From Methanobacteriota archaeon (GTDB taxonomy: Archaea > Thermoplasmatota > Thermoplasmata > UBA10834): DNA of 37,276 bases. Location: positions 1 to 37,276 of the forward strand of contig DYTN01000017.1 of NCBI GenBank assembly GCA_020725925.1, read 5' to 3'. How positions within the stretch are numbered: the stretch's first letter is position 1; every line of letters begins with the position of its first letter. A program made the position numbers and the translations under genes. The notes beneath the pieces were generated by a model. It saw only the letters and a list, made by a program, of their open reading frames with translations. It was not told where the DNA came from and ran no database searches. This document shows, piece after piece, positions 15,817-23,192 of this stretch.

Positions 15817-16428
15817 ATGGAGCCGAGGTACAAGCTCAGGAAGCGCGTGGTCGACGGTCTTTGGACCCTGTTCGTCCTCATCAAGTATCCCAAGCTCGCG
15901 CTGCTAGCGTGCACGATCTTCCTCGCGTACGTGACCTTCAGGACGGCCACCGTGCAGGAGTTCTTCCACTCCCTCAGGGAGCTCGGATACGTCTCATCGT
16001 TCATCGGAGGCTTCCTGTTCGCCTTCGGGTTCGGAGCGCCCTTCGGGGTCGCCATCCTCGCGACAATCGCCAACGACGTGAACATATACCTCGCTGCGGC
16101 CATCGGCGGGGCAGGGGCGCTGGCTTCCGACTTCCTGCTCTTCACATTCATCCGGACGACCTTCGACGACGAGATCGAGCGCTTCAAGTGCTCCAAGGCG
16201 TACGGCCTCTTCAACGGCATGCTCCTGAGGAGGATACCGCCAAAGACGGCGTTCTACATGCTGCTTGGCGTGGCCGGCATCGTGATCGCCTCGCCGCTGC
16301 CGGACGAGTTCGGAGTGGCAATGCTGGCAGGCATCACGACGATAAGCAACAGGACCTTTGCGGCAGTCTCATTCGCCCTGAACTCGCTCGGGATTCTGGC
16401 CGTCCTCTGGATCGGACAGGCAGTGTGA
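15817..16428 (+). CDS. VTT/DedA-like integral membrane protein
   Basis: The 203-aa protein starts at ATG 15817 (MEPRYKLRKR); upstream in-frame ATG 15727 is unlikely because the added residues look non-homologous and are crossed by the likely promoter (GGATTTTT near 15784-15790), which suggests a leaderless start. A basic N-terminus is followed by a hydrophobic segment at about 26-42, two re-entrant-like hydrophobic stretches at about 58-82 and 90-112, and C-terminal segments at about 145-160 and 180-200. The motif SPLPDEFGVAMLAG near 159-172 is typical of the VTT (SNARE-associated, DedA-like) group, whose members act as lipid flippases or ion-coupled transporters. The function here is unknown. 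Confidence 0.65.
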   Translation: MEPRYKLRKRVVDGLWTLFVLIKYPKLALLACTIFLAYVTFRTATVQEFFHSLRELGYVSSFIGGFLFAFGFGAPFGVAILATIANDVNIYLAAAIGGAGALASDFLLFTFIRTTFDDEIERFKCSKAYGLFNGMLLRRIPPKTAFYMLLGVAGIVIASPLPDEFGVAMLAGITTISNRTFAAVSFALNSLGILAVLWIGQAV

Positions 16429-16443
16429 CCGGCCGGTCCGGGA

Positions 16444-17469
16444 TCACCTCTGAGGCTCGATGATGACCTTGATCGATTCGTCGGCCTTGGCGACAAGCCC
16501 GAACCCCTTGCCCGTGTCCGCAAGGCCGAACCTGTGCGTGACCATGTCGCTGACCACGATCTGCCTCGTCTTGAGGTACTCGATGGCCTCCTTGATGTCC
16601 TGGGGGCTGCCGGCGTAGGTCATCGTGATGGTCAGCTCGTCCTTCCAGAGGTCCCCGAAGGGCACAGGGACCTGCGTGCCTGGCAGAGGAGGCGCGAAGA
16701 GCAGGATCGTGCCTCCCTTGTCCACTGAGTTGAATGCCTGGTCTAATGCCTTGACGGAGCCCGCGCACACCATGACGTAGTCCGCTGGGCGGTTGCCGTT
16801 CCCTTCGCGGACGAGCTTCGGAACATCCTTTCGACCATCGATGACGACATCGGCGCCGAACCTGCGCGCTGCCTGCATCCTGTACTCCGAGATGTCCGTG
16901 GCGATGATCCTCTCCGCCCCGAGGGCCTTCGCGAGCTTGATGTTCAAGAGGCCTGCGATGCCGCTCCCCAGCACGAGCACGGCCCTGCCTGGCTGGAACC
17001 GCATCGCTTTGAAGCCTCTGACAACGCAGGCGAGTGGCTCGATGAACGCCCCGTCATCGTAGCTCAGGATCTTGGGAAGCACATACACGCCCTTCTCGAC
17101 GTTGATCTTGGGCACTCGGACAAACTCCGCGAAGCCCCCGGGATAGAAGTTGGTGGTTCGCAGGGTCTCGCAGGTCGACTCGTGCCCGTTCTTGCAGTAC
17201 CTGCACTCGCCGCACGGCACATGGTGCGAGACGAACACGCGCTGGCCGATCTTGTAGTTCTCGACCTCGTTGCCCGCCTCGACGATGTCCCCTGCGATCT
17301 CGTGGCCGAGGACCAGCGGCGCGCGCTTGAGCCTGTACCATTCCATGACGTCGCTGCCGCAGATGCCGCTGGAGACGACCTTCACGAGGACCTCGTCGGG
17401 GCCTATCTTGGGCTTTGGCATCTCCTCGAGGCGGACATCGTCGTTCCTGTAGTACATCGCTACGCGCAT
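16444..17469 (-). CDS. Zinc-dependent medium-chain alcohol/polyol dehydrogenase
   Basis: The 341-aa MDR-family enzyme starts at ATG 17467-17469, 9 nt after GGAG. Catalytic zinc residues are visible as Cys 37, His 56 and Glu 57 (GHEIAG), and the structural zinc site as Cys 86, 89, 92 and 100 (CGECRYCKNGHESTC). A Rossmann motif LGSGIAG lies at about 166-172. Such enzymes oxidise or reduce secondary alcohols with NAD(P); threonine and sorbitol dehydrogenases are the closest general types. It is the second gene of an operon, 24 nt after the LsrF-like aldolase, so it probably acts on the substrate or product of that aldolase. Confidence 0.88.
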   Translation of the reverse strand: MRVAMYYRNDDVRLEEMPKPKIGPDEVLVKVVSSGICGSDVMEWYRLKRAPLVLGHEIAGDIVEAGNEVENYKIGQRVFVSHHVPCGECRYCKNGHESTCETLRTTNFYPGGFAEFVRVPKINVEKGVYVLPKILSYDDGAFIEPLACVVRGFKAMRFQPGRAVLVLGSGIAGLLNIKLAKALGAERIIATDISEYRMQAARRFGADVVIDGRKDVPKLVREGNGNRPADYVMVCAGSVKALDQAFNSVDKGGTILLFAPPLPGTQVPVPFGDLWKDELTITMTYAGSPQDIKEAIEYLKTRQIVVSDMVTHRFGLADTGKGFGLVAKADESIKVIIEPQR

Positions 17470-17493
17470 GACATGACGCTCCGGTGACCAATA

Positions 17494-18285
17494 TCACTTC
17501 AGCTTCGAGAGCTTCCTGTAGAGTTCGAAGCCCTCCTTGGCAGTGGCATCCTCGTGGACGATCTTCCTCACGGCCTTGATCATCGGTATCGGGTTGTCTG
17601 ACTGCCAGATGTTCCTGCCCATGTCCACGCCCGTGGCGCCGGCCTTGATGGCGTTGTATGTGAGCTCGAGGGCGTCCTTCTCAGGGATCTTGGTCCCACC
17701 CGCAACGACGACGGGCACGGGGCAGCTCTCGACGACCTTCTCGAACCCGTCGCAGTAGTAGGTCTTCACGATGTGCGCCCCGATCTCGGCAGCGATCCTG
17801 CAGGCCAGGGACATGTACCTGGCATCCTTCTTGCCCAGCTCCTTGCCGACGGCTGTGACTGCGAGCACGGGCATGCCGTGCTTCTGCCCTTCGTTCACAA
17901 GCTCGGACAGCGCGAGGAGTGTCTGCCTCTCGTGCTTGCTGCCGACGAAGATCGAGAGCGCGACGCCAGAGGCGTTCAGCCTGAGCGCGTCCTCGACGCT
18001 GGTGATGATGCCTTCGTTGGAGAGGTCCTCGCCGACGATGCTCGTCCCCCCCGAGACCCTGAGCACGATCGAGTTGAGTATGCTGGGGTCAATTGACGAC
18101 CTGAGCACGCCGCGAGTGAGCATTATGGAGTCAGCATATGGGGCCAAAGGCATGATGGTCTTCCTCGGCACCTCCAGGCGCGACGTCGGGCCGAGGAAGT
18201 AGCCGTGGTCGACTGCGAGCATCACTGAACGGCCCGTGCCGGGCGCGATTATCCTGGACAGCCTGTTCCTGAGACCCCAATCCAC
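17494..18285 (-). CDS. LsrF/DhnA-type class I aldolase
   Basis: The frame is open far upstream, but a TATA box at 18347-18354 makes starts beyond about 18322 unlikely. I chose GTG 18283-18285, which gives MDWGLRNRLSRI and a 263-aa protein of normal family length. The sequence follows E. coli LsrF closely: DWGLRNRLSRI, VMLAVDHGYFLGPT, TRGVLRS, AVTAVGKELG, then the Schiff-base lysine in IVKTYY, VPVVVAGG and GVDMGRNIWQSDNP. LsrF is the thiolase/aldolase that cleaves the phosphorylated form of autoinducer-2; archaeal relatives also make aromatic amino-acid precursors (ADH synthase). This protein looks nearer to LsrF, yet no lsr transporter or kinase is near. The zinc dehydrogenase downstream suggests a small sugar-phosphate pathway. 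Confidence 0.82.
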   Translation of the reverse strand: MDWGLRNRLSRIIAPGTGRSVMLAVDHGYFLGPTSRLEVPRKTIMPLAPYADSIMLTRGVLRSSIDPSILNSIVLRVSGGTSIVGEDLSNEGIITSVEDALRLNASGVALSIFVGSKHERQTLLALSELVNEGQKHGMPVLAVTAVGKELGKKDARYMSLACRIAAEIGAHIVKTYYCDGFEKVVESCPVPVVVAGGTKIPEKDALELTYNAIKAGATGVDMGRNIWQSDNPIPMIKAVRKIVHEDATAKEGFELYRKLSKLK

Positions 18286-18346
18286 AACATCACATCCGAG
18301 CCTTCCACGGAGAATCCGTCCGGCTCGCTTTGAAAGAGAACCCACG

Positions 18347-18354
18347 ATATTTAT
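18347..18354 (-). promoter_or_regulatory. TATA-like promoter of the LsrF-like/zinc dehydrogenase operon
   Basis: ATAAATAT on the minus strand predicts transcription from about 18322 and a leader of about 37 nt before GTG 18285. It lies in the gap after the aspartase stop and helps choose the aldolase start. Confidence 0.5.
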
Positions 18355-18371
18355 GCGTGTCGGGTCCGGGC

Positions 18372-19781
18372 TCACTTCTTGTCCGACTTCTTCCTGCCGA
18401 TTAGGAACTCCCAGTCGAATATCCGCTCGACCTCGTCCTTCGTCAGGAGGCCCTTCTCCAGCACAAGGTCCTTCACGGACATGTCCCTCGCCAGCGCCTC
18501 CTTGGCGACCTCCGCGGCCTCCATGTAGCCTATGTGCGGCGCCAGGAAGGTCGCGATCGACGGGTTCTTTTCCAGATAGCTCCTGCACTTCGCCTCGTCC
18601 GCCTCAATGCCCGAGACGCACTTGTCTATGAACACGGGGACGTAGTTGTTCAGGAGGACCATCGACTCCAGGATGTTGTGGATCATGACAGGGTTCATCA
18701 CGTTGAGCTCCATCTGCCCCGCCTGGACAGCCATCGAGACGGAGAGGTCGTTGCCCACGATCTGGAAGCATATCATGTCCATGCACTCGGCCATGACGGG
18801 GTTCACCTTCCCCGGCATAATCGAGGAGCCCGGCTGCGTCGCGGGCAGGCGTATCTCCGCGAAGCCTGTGGTGGGGCCGGAGCCCATCAGCCTGAGGTCG
18901 TTCGAGATCCGGATGAGCTCGAGCGCAAGGGCCTTCAGCGAGCCGCTGACGCCCGCGAAGTCGAGCCTGCTCTGGAGCGCCTCCCTCGGGTCCTCGGCCT
19001 CTCGAAGGTTGAGCCCCGTGATCTCCCGCAGGTGCCTTACGACCTGCCTGTGGTAGTCCGGATGAGTGTTCGCGCCCGTGCCCACCGCCGTCGCCCCGAG
19101 GGGCACCTCCTCGAGTAGCTTGAGCTGCTCCTTGAACGAATCCCTGGCCTTCTTGATCGCAACGGAGTACGCCATGAGCTCCTGGCCCAGGGTCACTGGC
19201 AGGGCGTCCATCAGGTGCGTCCTGCCGGACTTGAGCACCCGTTCGAACTCCATGCCCTTCTTCACGAACGCCCGCTTGAGCTTCTCGAGGTTGTCCATGA
19301 GGTCCTGCGCGATGATGAGTATGCAGAGCCTCATCGCCGTCGGGTATGTGTCGTTCGTCGACTGGGCCATGTTGACGTGGTCGTTCGGGTGGATGATTGA
19401 ATACTCGCCTTTGGCCTTCCCTATCAGCTCGAGCGCGCGGTTCGCGATGACCTCGTTGAGGTTCATGTTGAATGACGTCCCGGCCCCCGCCTGGAAGTCG
19501 TCCACGACGAACTGGTCGTGGAGCTTGTCCGAGAGTATCTCGTCGCATGCGGACACTATGGCCTCGGCGATGCGCGGCTCGAGCCAGCCGACATCCATGT
19601 TGGCCAACGCAGCCGCCTTCTTCACCATCGCGTAGGCGCGAATGAACTCTGGGCGCGCGCGGATGCCGCTCACGGGGAAGTTCTCGGTCGCCCTGAGCGT
19701 CTGTATGCCGTAGTACGCGTCCTCGGGGACATCCCTCTCTCCGATGGAGTCGCGTTCCTTCCTGACTCTCGAAGAAGCCAT
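18372..19781 (-). CDS. aspA: Aspartate ammonia-lyase
   Basis: The 469-aa enzyme belongs to the aspartase/fumarase superfamily and would interconvert aspartate with fumarate and ammonia. The N-terminal YYGIQTLRATENFPVSG at 23-39 is typical of aspartase rather than fumarase. Substrate-site regions AGAGTSFNMNLNE (98-110), STNDTYPTA (141-149) and RTHLMD (187-192) are intact, and the superfamily signature GSSIMPGKVNPV at 318-329 includes the catalytic serine loop. The start at ATG 19779-19781 follows a short leader from a TATA box near 19820-19829. It forms its own transcription unit, and with glutamate dehydrogenase and glutamate synthase in the same window it links ammonia to C4 acids. Confidence 0.9.
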   Translation of the reverse strand: MASSRVRKERDSIGERDVPEDAYYGIQTLRATENFPVSGIRARPEFIRAYAMVKKAAALANMDVGWLEPRIAEAIVSACDEILSDKLHDQFVVDDFQAGAGTSFNMNLNEVIANRALELIGKAKGEYSIIHPNDHVNMAQSTNDTYPTAMRLCILIIAQDLMDNLEKLKRAFVKKGMEFERVLKSGRTHLMDALPVTLGQELMAYSVAIKKARDSFKEQLKLLEEVPLGATAVGTGANTHPDYHRQVVRHLREITGLNLREAEDPREALQSRLDFAGVSGSLKALALELIRISNDLRLMGSGPTTGFAEIRLPATQPGSSIMPGKVNPVMAECMDMICFQIVGNDLSVSMAVQAGQMELNVMNPVMIHNILESMVLLNNYVPVFIDKCVSGIEADEAKCRSYLEKNPSIATFLAPHIGYMEAAEVAKEALARDMSVKDLVLEKGLLTKDEVERIFDWEFLIGRKKSDKK

Positions 19782-19819
19782 GACCGTCCGACCAGCTGCC
19801 GCTTGTCATTCTGGTGCAT

Positions 19820-19829
19820 GATATTTCTA
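19820..19829 (-). promoter_or_regulatory. TATA-like promoter of aspA
   Basis: TAGAAATATC on the minus strand lies about 40 nt before the aspA ATG at 19781, predicting transcription from about 19797 and a short leader. Confidence 0.45.
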
Positions 19830-19859
19830 TGTTGTCCCGATGCGCGCCAGAGGTCGAAA

Positions 19860-19869
19860 GGTTATAGCC
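19860..19869 (+). promoter_or_regulatory. TATA-like promoter of the osmC-PDO operon
   Basis: GGTTATAGCC lies about 40 nt before ATG 19905, with GGAG at 19891-19894 between them. It stands back to back with the aspA promoter, only about 30 nt away. Confidence 0.45.
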
Positions 19870-19904
19870 TGGAAGCTGCATTCCGAAGGCGGAGAGCGAG
19901 CAGC

Positions 19905-20330
19905 ATGAACGAGAGGATCCACGCCCGTCTCTCACACGAGGGCGGGTACAAGTTCAGCATCACGTTCGACGAGCTCCCCGGGGCGAAGATCTGGATGGAC
20001 GAGCCGCAGCCGCTGGGCGGGTCGGAGGGGCCGACCGCGGCGATGATGCTCTCGTCGGCCGTCGGGCACTGCCTGTCATCCAGCCTCTTGTTCTGCATGC
20101 AGAAGTCCCGGGGCGCCCTGAAGGGGATCGAAACCGATGTCGAGACCACGCTCGAGAGGAACGAGAGGGGCAGGTGGAGGATTGGCGGGATAAAGGTCAA
20201 GCTGAAGCCGTCAATCGAACCAACTGACCGGGAAAAGTTGAGCCGGTGCAGGGGCCTGTTCGAGGACTTCTGCATCGTGACTGCGAGCGTGAGAGAGGGA
20301 ATCAAAGTAGAGGTGGAGCTGGAGGAGTGA
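19905..20330 (+). CDS. OsmC/Ohr family peroxiredoxin-like protein
   Basis: The 141-aa protein shows the OsmC fold: a first cysteine in the helix SSAVGHCLSSS (Cys 56) and a second in the later helix CRGLFEDFCIVTASVREG (Cys 123; Cys 115 and Cys 64 are extra). In OsmC and Ohr two such cysteines reduce organic or inorganic peroxides and are recycled by lipoylated or thioredoxin-like partners. An arginine-containing active-site pair cannot be placed with certainty. It starts at ATG 19905 after GGAG and is first in a three-gene operon with a disulfide oxidoreductase 5 nt downstream, a natural candidate for its reductant. Confidence 0.82.
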   Translation: MNERIHARLSHEGGYKFSITFDELPGAKIWMDEPQPLGGSEGPTAAMMLSSAVGHCLSSSLLFCMQKSRGALKGIETDVETTLERNERGRWRIGGIKVKLKPSIEPTDREKLSRCRGLFEDFCIVTASVREGIKVEVELEE

Positions 20331-20335
20331 GAGAG

Positions 20336-21004
20336 ATGGGCCTGATCCAGCAGAAGGAGAGGGACTACCTGGTGAAGGAGTTCGGCCAGAAGCTCGTCAA
20401 CGACCTGCGGCTGGTGGTGTTCTCCCAGGAGATGCCGTGCCTGTTCTGCAGGGAGACCGTCCAGGTGGTCACGGAGCTGGGCGAGCTGTCGCCCAAGATC
20501 AAGGTCGAGGTGTACGACTTCGTCAGGGACCAGACGAAGGCCAAGGAGCTGAGGATAGACAAGATCCCGGCCCTGGCCGTGATAGGGGCGAAGGACTACG
20601 GCGTGCGGTTCTACGGCATACCGTCGGGGTACGAGTTCACTTCCCTCATCGGGGCGATGCTCGACGTCTCCCGCGGGGACAGCGGCCTGTCGCAGAAGAC
20701 GAGGGACGCGCTGAGGCAGGTCGACAGTGCTGTGCACGTGCAGGTCTTCGTCACGCCGACCTGCCCGTTCTGCCCCGCGGCTGTGAGGCTCGCGCACAGG
20801 TTCGCCATCGAGAGCGAGATGATCTGGTCGGACATGGTCGAGTCGACCGAGTTCGTGCCGCTCGCGCAGAAGTACGCGGTCACGAGCGTGCCCAAGGTAG
20901 TCATAAACGACAGGTTCGAGATAGCGGGCGCGCTGCCCGAGGACCTCTTCCTCGCGCATGTGATGCACGCGCTCTCCCATGTGGAGCCGATCCAGCCGAG
21001 GTAG
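20336..21004 (+). CDS. Protein disulfide oxidoreductase with two thioredoxin folds (PDO)
   Basis: The 222-aa protein has two tandem thioredoxin/glutaredoxin domains. The N-terminal active site is CLFC (Cys 35 and 38) with its cis-proline in KIPAL, and the C-terminal site is CPFC (Cys 143 and 146) with cis-proline in SVPKV. This is the archaeal PDO architecture that shuttles disulfides in the cytoplasm; the usual N-terminal motif CQYC is altered here. ATG 20336 follows a GGAGGAG site that lies in the end of the osmC-like gene. The position next to OsmC and an unknown protein suggests a peroxide-detoxifying electron relay. Confidence 0.87.
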   Translation: MGLIQQKERDYLVKEFGQKLVNDLRLVVFSQEMPCLFCRETVQVVTELGELSPKIKVEVYDFVRDQTKAKELRIDKIPALAVIGAKDYGVRFYGIPSGYEFTSLIGAMLDVSRGDSGLSQKTRDALRQVDSAVHVQVFVTPTCPFCPAAVRLAHRFAIESEMIWSDMVESTEFVPLAQKYAVTSVPKVVINDRFEIAGALPEDLFLAHVMHALSHVEPIQPR

Positions 21005-21027
21005 CCAGGACCGAGGAGCACGGGCAA

Positions 21028-21597
21028 ATGCCGGCGTCTAAGTACGAGGGCAAGATACTGGGGCAGGTGCTCGCCACGCTCTCTGGCCTGAAGGGGGTCC
21101 GGCACAGCTTCTACTTGACCAGACAGATGAGGGCCGGGCTCGGGAGGATCGAGAGGCGCTATCCGAGCATCGGCCCGCTGACGGTGGAGAACATCGGCTT
21201 GTTCGACTGCCTCACGAGGAAGCACGTGGCCTGCATAGTGAAGGACAAGAGCTTCAGGGGCCCGCCCCATCCGACGGTCGTGCTCGTGAACGAGCACGGG
21301 ACGGTCATAGGGAGGGAGATCCTGCCGGGGGAGAGGATCGACTCGGAGAGCAGCGGCAAGACCATCTTCCTCGGGAAGGACTTCGTGATATTCGTGGACA
21401 GGGGCTCCGGCAGGGGCGCGAGGCTCGTCCTTCCGACGGTGCCGTTCAAGGAGGTCGAGGTGATCCGCGGGGTCAGCAACGTTTGCTCCTCGAGCCCCTC
21501 GACGATCGGGGACCTCTTCCTCCGCGAGGCCAAGGGGCTCAGGGATGACCCGAGGCTCGCATCGATCCTCATAGGCTTCGACCTCGCGCGGCCTTAG
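21028..21597 (+). CDS. Uncharacterised 189-aa protein in the OsmC-PDO operon
   Basis: I do not recognise this family. The frame opens at ATG 21028, 9 nt after GAGGAG, and codon usage and spacing match its two upstream neighbours, so it is a real gene. The protein is soluble, with a beta-rich centre (HPTVVLVNEHGTVIG, DFVIFVDRGSGRGARLVLP) and cysteines in FDCLTRKHVACIV and NVCSSS. No membrane segment or signal peptide is present. The operon suggests a part in thiol or peroxide metabolism, for example as a partner of the disulfide oxidoreductase, but this is inference from position only. Confidence 0.75.
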   Translation: MPASKYEGKILGQVLATLSGLKGVRHSFYLTRQMRAGLGRIERRYPSIGPLTVENIGLFDCLTRKHVACIVKDKSFRGPPHPTVVLVNEHGTVIGREILPGERIDSESSGKTIFLGKDFVIFVDRGSGRGARLVLPTVPFKEVEVIRGVSNVCSSSPSTIGDLFLREAKGLRDDPRLASILIGFDLARP

Positions 21598-21730
21598 CAC
21601 CGTTATCGGCCGTCCGCGAGTGCTTTTCGGAATGGCCTGTCGAAAGGAGCAAGGCGCCTCAGCAGTCCGTTCCGACCCCGTCTTGAGCTCGGGAGGGCGT
21701 TTCCAAGGTATTGGCCATCCGTTCGAAGAA

Positions 21731-21742
21731 CCTTTAAAAATA
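21731..21742 (+). promoter_or_regulatory. Distal TATA-like promoter (P1) of gdhA
   Basis: CCTTTAAAAATA is an archaeal TATA-like box about 140 nt before the gdhA start, predicting transcription from about 21766. A small inverted repeat, TTCCGGCGGAA (21764-21774), would sit over that start and could be an operator. Confidence 0.45.
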
Positions 21743-21792
21743 CCCCTTGGATAATCGCACCGTTTCCGGCGGAACACCTAGTTAATAGGCAA

Positions 21793-21803
21793 CCTTTAAA
21801 TTC
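21793..21803 (+). promoter_or_regulatory. Proximal TATA-like promoter (P2) of gdhA
   Basis: CCTTTAAATTC repeats the core of the distal box (AACCTTTAAA in both, 62 nt apart). It predicts transcription from about 21826 and a leader of about 55 nt. Confidence 0.45.
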
Positions 21804-21880
21804 AATCTAGGCATGCTCTCCAGCAATCATCCCGCGCGCTGAAGCCGATGCGAGCGGATGCATAGGCCAATGGTGTTAGA

Positions 21881-23134
21881 ATGGCAGGCAAAGTGAATCC
21901 GTACGAGGAAATGAAGAAGATGGTCGACAAGGCGGGGAAGACCTTGTGCATCGACCCGGGAATGGTCGAGGTCCTGAAGAGCCCGAAGAGGGAGCTCACG
22001 GTCAACTTCCCGGTCAAGATGGACGATGGGTCTGTGCGGGTGCTGACCGGTTACAGGGTACAGCACAACGAGGCGCGCGGACCTTTCAAGGGGGGCATCA
22101 GGTACCACCCACAGGTCGACATCGACGAGGTCAGGGCCCTGGCCTCCTGGATGACCTGGAAGACCGCTGTGGTCGACATACCCTACGGTGGCGCGAAGGG
22201 CGGCATCATATGCAACCCGAAGACGATGTCAGTGGGCGAGATCGAGCGGATGACGAGGAGATACGCATCCGAGATATCGATCATCATCGGGCCCACGAAG
22301 GACATACCAGCTCCCGACGTCAACACGAGCGGCAGGGAGATGGCATGGATCATGGACACTTTCAGCATGCACGTGGGGTTCGCGTGCCCAGGAGTAATCA
22401 CAGGGAAGCCGAAGGAGATCGGCGGGTCGCTCGGCAGGCCAGAGGCGACATCGAGGGGGCTCGTGTTCTGCGTCCGCGAGGCAGCTAAGAAGACCGGCAT
22501 GAACCTGAAGGGCGCAACCGTGGCGATCCAGGGATACGGCAATGTCGGCGCGTTCGCCCACAAGCTCATCGAGCGCGACTTCGGGTGCAAGGTCATCGCG
22601 GTGAGCGACTCCCAGGGCGGGATCGTCAGCGAGAAGGCCCTGAGGTACGACGAGGTCTGGGCACACAAGCAGAAGACTGGCGCCGTCAAGAACTTCCCGG
22701 GCACGAAGCCGATCTCGAACGAGGCGCTCCTCGAGCTCAAGGTTGACATACTATTGCCCTGCGCTCTCGAGAACGTGATCACCAAGGAGAACGCTGGCAA
22801 GATCAAGGCGAAGATCTCTGGCGAGGGCGCGAACGGCCCGACCACCTTCGAGGCGGACGCGATCCTGGCGAAGAACGGTGTGCTCGTCCTGCCGGACATC
22901 CTCGCGAACGCGGGCGGCGTCACGGTGAGCTACTTCGAGTGGGTCCAGAACAACTACAACTTCTACTGGACCGAGGACGAGGTCAACCAAAAGCTGGACA
23001 GCGTGATCACGAAGGCGTTCCACGAGGTCTGGGACATGCACGAGAAGCACAAGTGCAACATGAGGGACGCCGCGTACCTGGTGGCCGTGAAGCGCGTCGC
23101 AGATGCGACGAGGACCAGGGGCTTCTATCCGTAG
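21881..23134 (+). CDS. gdhA: Glutamate dehydrogenase (Glu/Leu/Phe/Val family)
   Basis: The 417-aa enzyme converts glutamate and NAD(P)+ to 2-oxoglutarate and ammonia or the reverse. Substrate motifs GPFKGGIRYHP (67-77), catalytic Lys 94 and Lys 106 (PYGGAKGGI, 101-109) and Asp 146 (PAPDVNT) are intact, and the coenzyme fold has GYGNVG at 218-223. Length is normal for archaeal hexameric enzymes. ATG 21881 has only a weak GGTG site upstream. Two similar TATA boxes precede it, so expression may be tuned by nitrogen or carbon state. It is a single-gene unit, convergent with the GNAT-YoaP gene. It offers an ATP-free alternative to the glutamate synthase operon at 2.3-9.8 kb. Confidence 0.93.
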   Translation: MAGKVNPYEEMKKMVDKAGKTLCIDPGMVEVLKSPKRELTVNFPVKMDDGSVRVLTGYRVQHNEARGPFKGGIRYHPQVDIDEVRALASWMTWKTAVVDIPYGGAKGGIICNPKTMSVGEIERMTRRYASEISIIIGPTKDIPAPDVNTSGREMAWIMDTFSMHVGFACPGVITGKPKEIGGSLGRPEATSRGLVFCVREAAKKTGMNLKGATVAIQGYGNVGAFAHKLIERDFGCKVIAVSDSQGGIVSEKALRYDEVWAHKQKTGAVKNFPGTKPISNEALLELKVDILLPCALENVITKENAGKIKAKISGEGANGPTTFEADAILAKNGVLVLPDILANAGGVTVSYFEWVQNNYNFYWTEDEVNQKLDSVITKAFHEVWDMHEKHKCNMRDAAYLVAVKRVADATRTRGFYP

Positions 23135-23145
23135 GCCGGACTCAA

Positions 23146-23192
23146 ACTCCAACCCATCCGGGGCGCGCGCTCCGGGTGGAGCTCATCCCTTT
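23146..23192. terminator. Hairpin plus T-rich stretch between convergent gdhA and GNAT-YoaP gene
   Basis: CTCCAACCC near 23147-23155 and GGGTGGAG at 23174-23181 can pair, and the plus strand then reads CCCTTTTCTTTTCC into the end of the opposite gene. This fits termination of gdhA inside the 3' end of its neighbour. Confidence 0.4.

Noticed and set aside
18604-19935. 443-aa minus-strand frame over aspartase
   Set aside because: Out-of-frame Arg/Gly/His-rich shadow of aspA.
21598-21880. Possible tRNA from GTTCGAA at 21721-21727
   Set aside because: No acceptor stem, anticodon arm or D-arm could be folded around it; the sequence is the gdhA promoter region.
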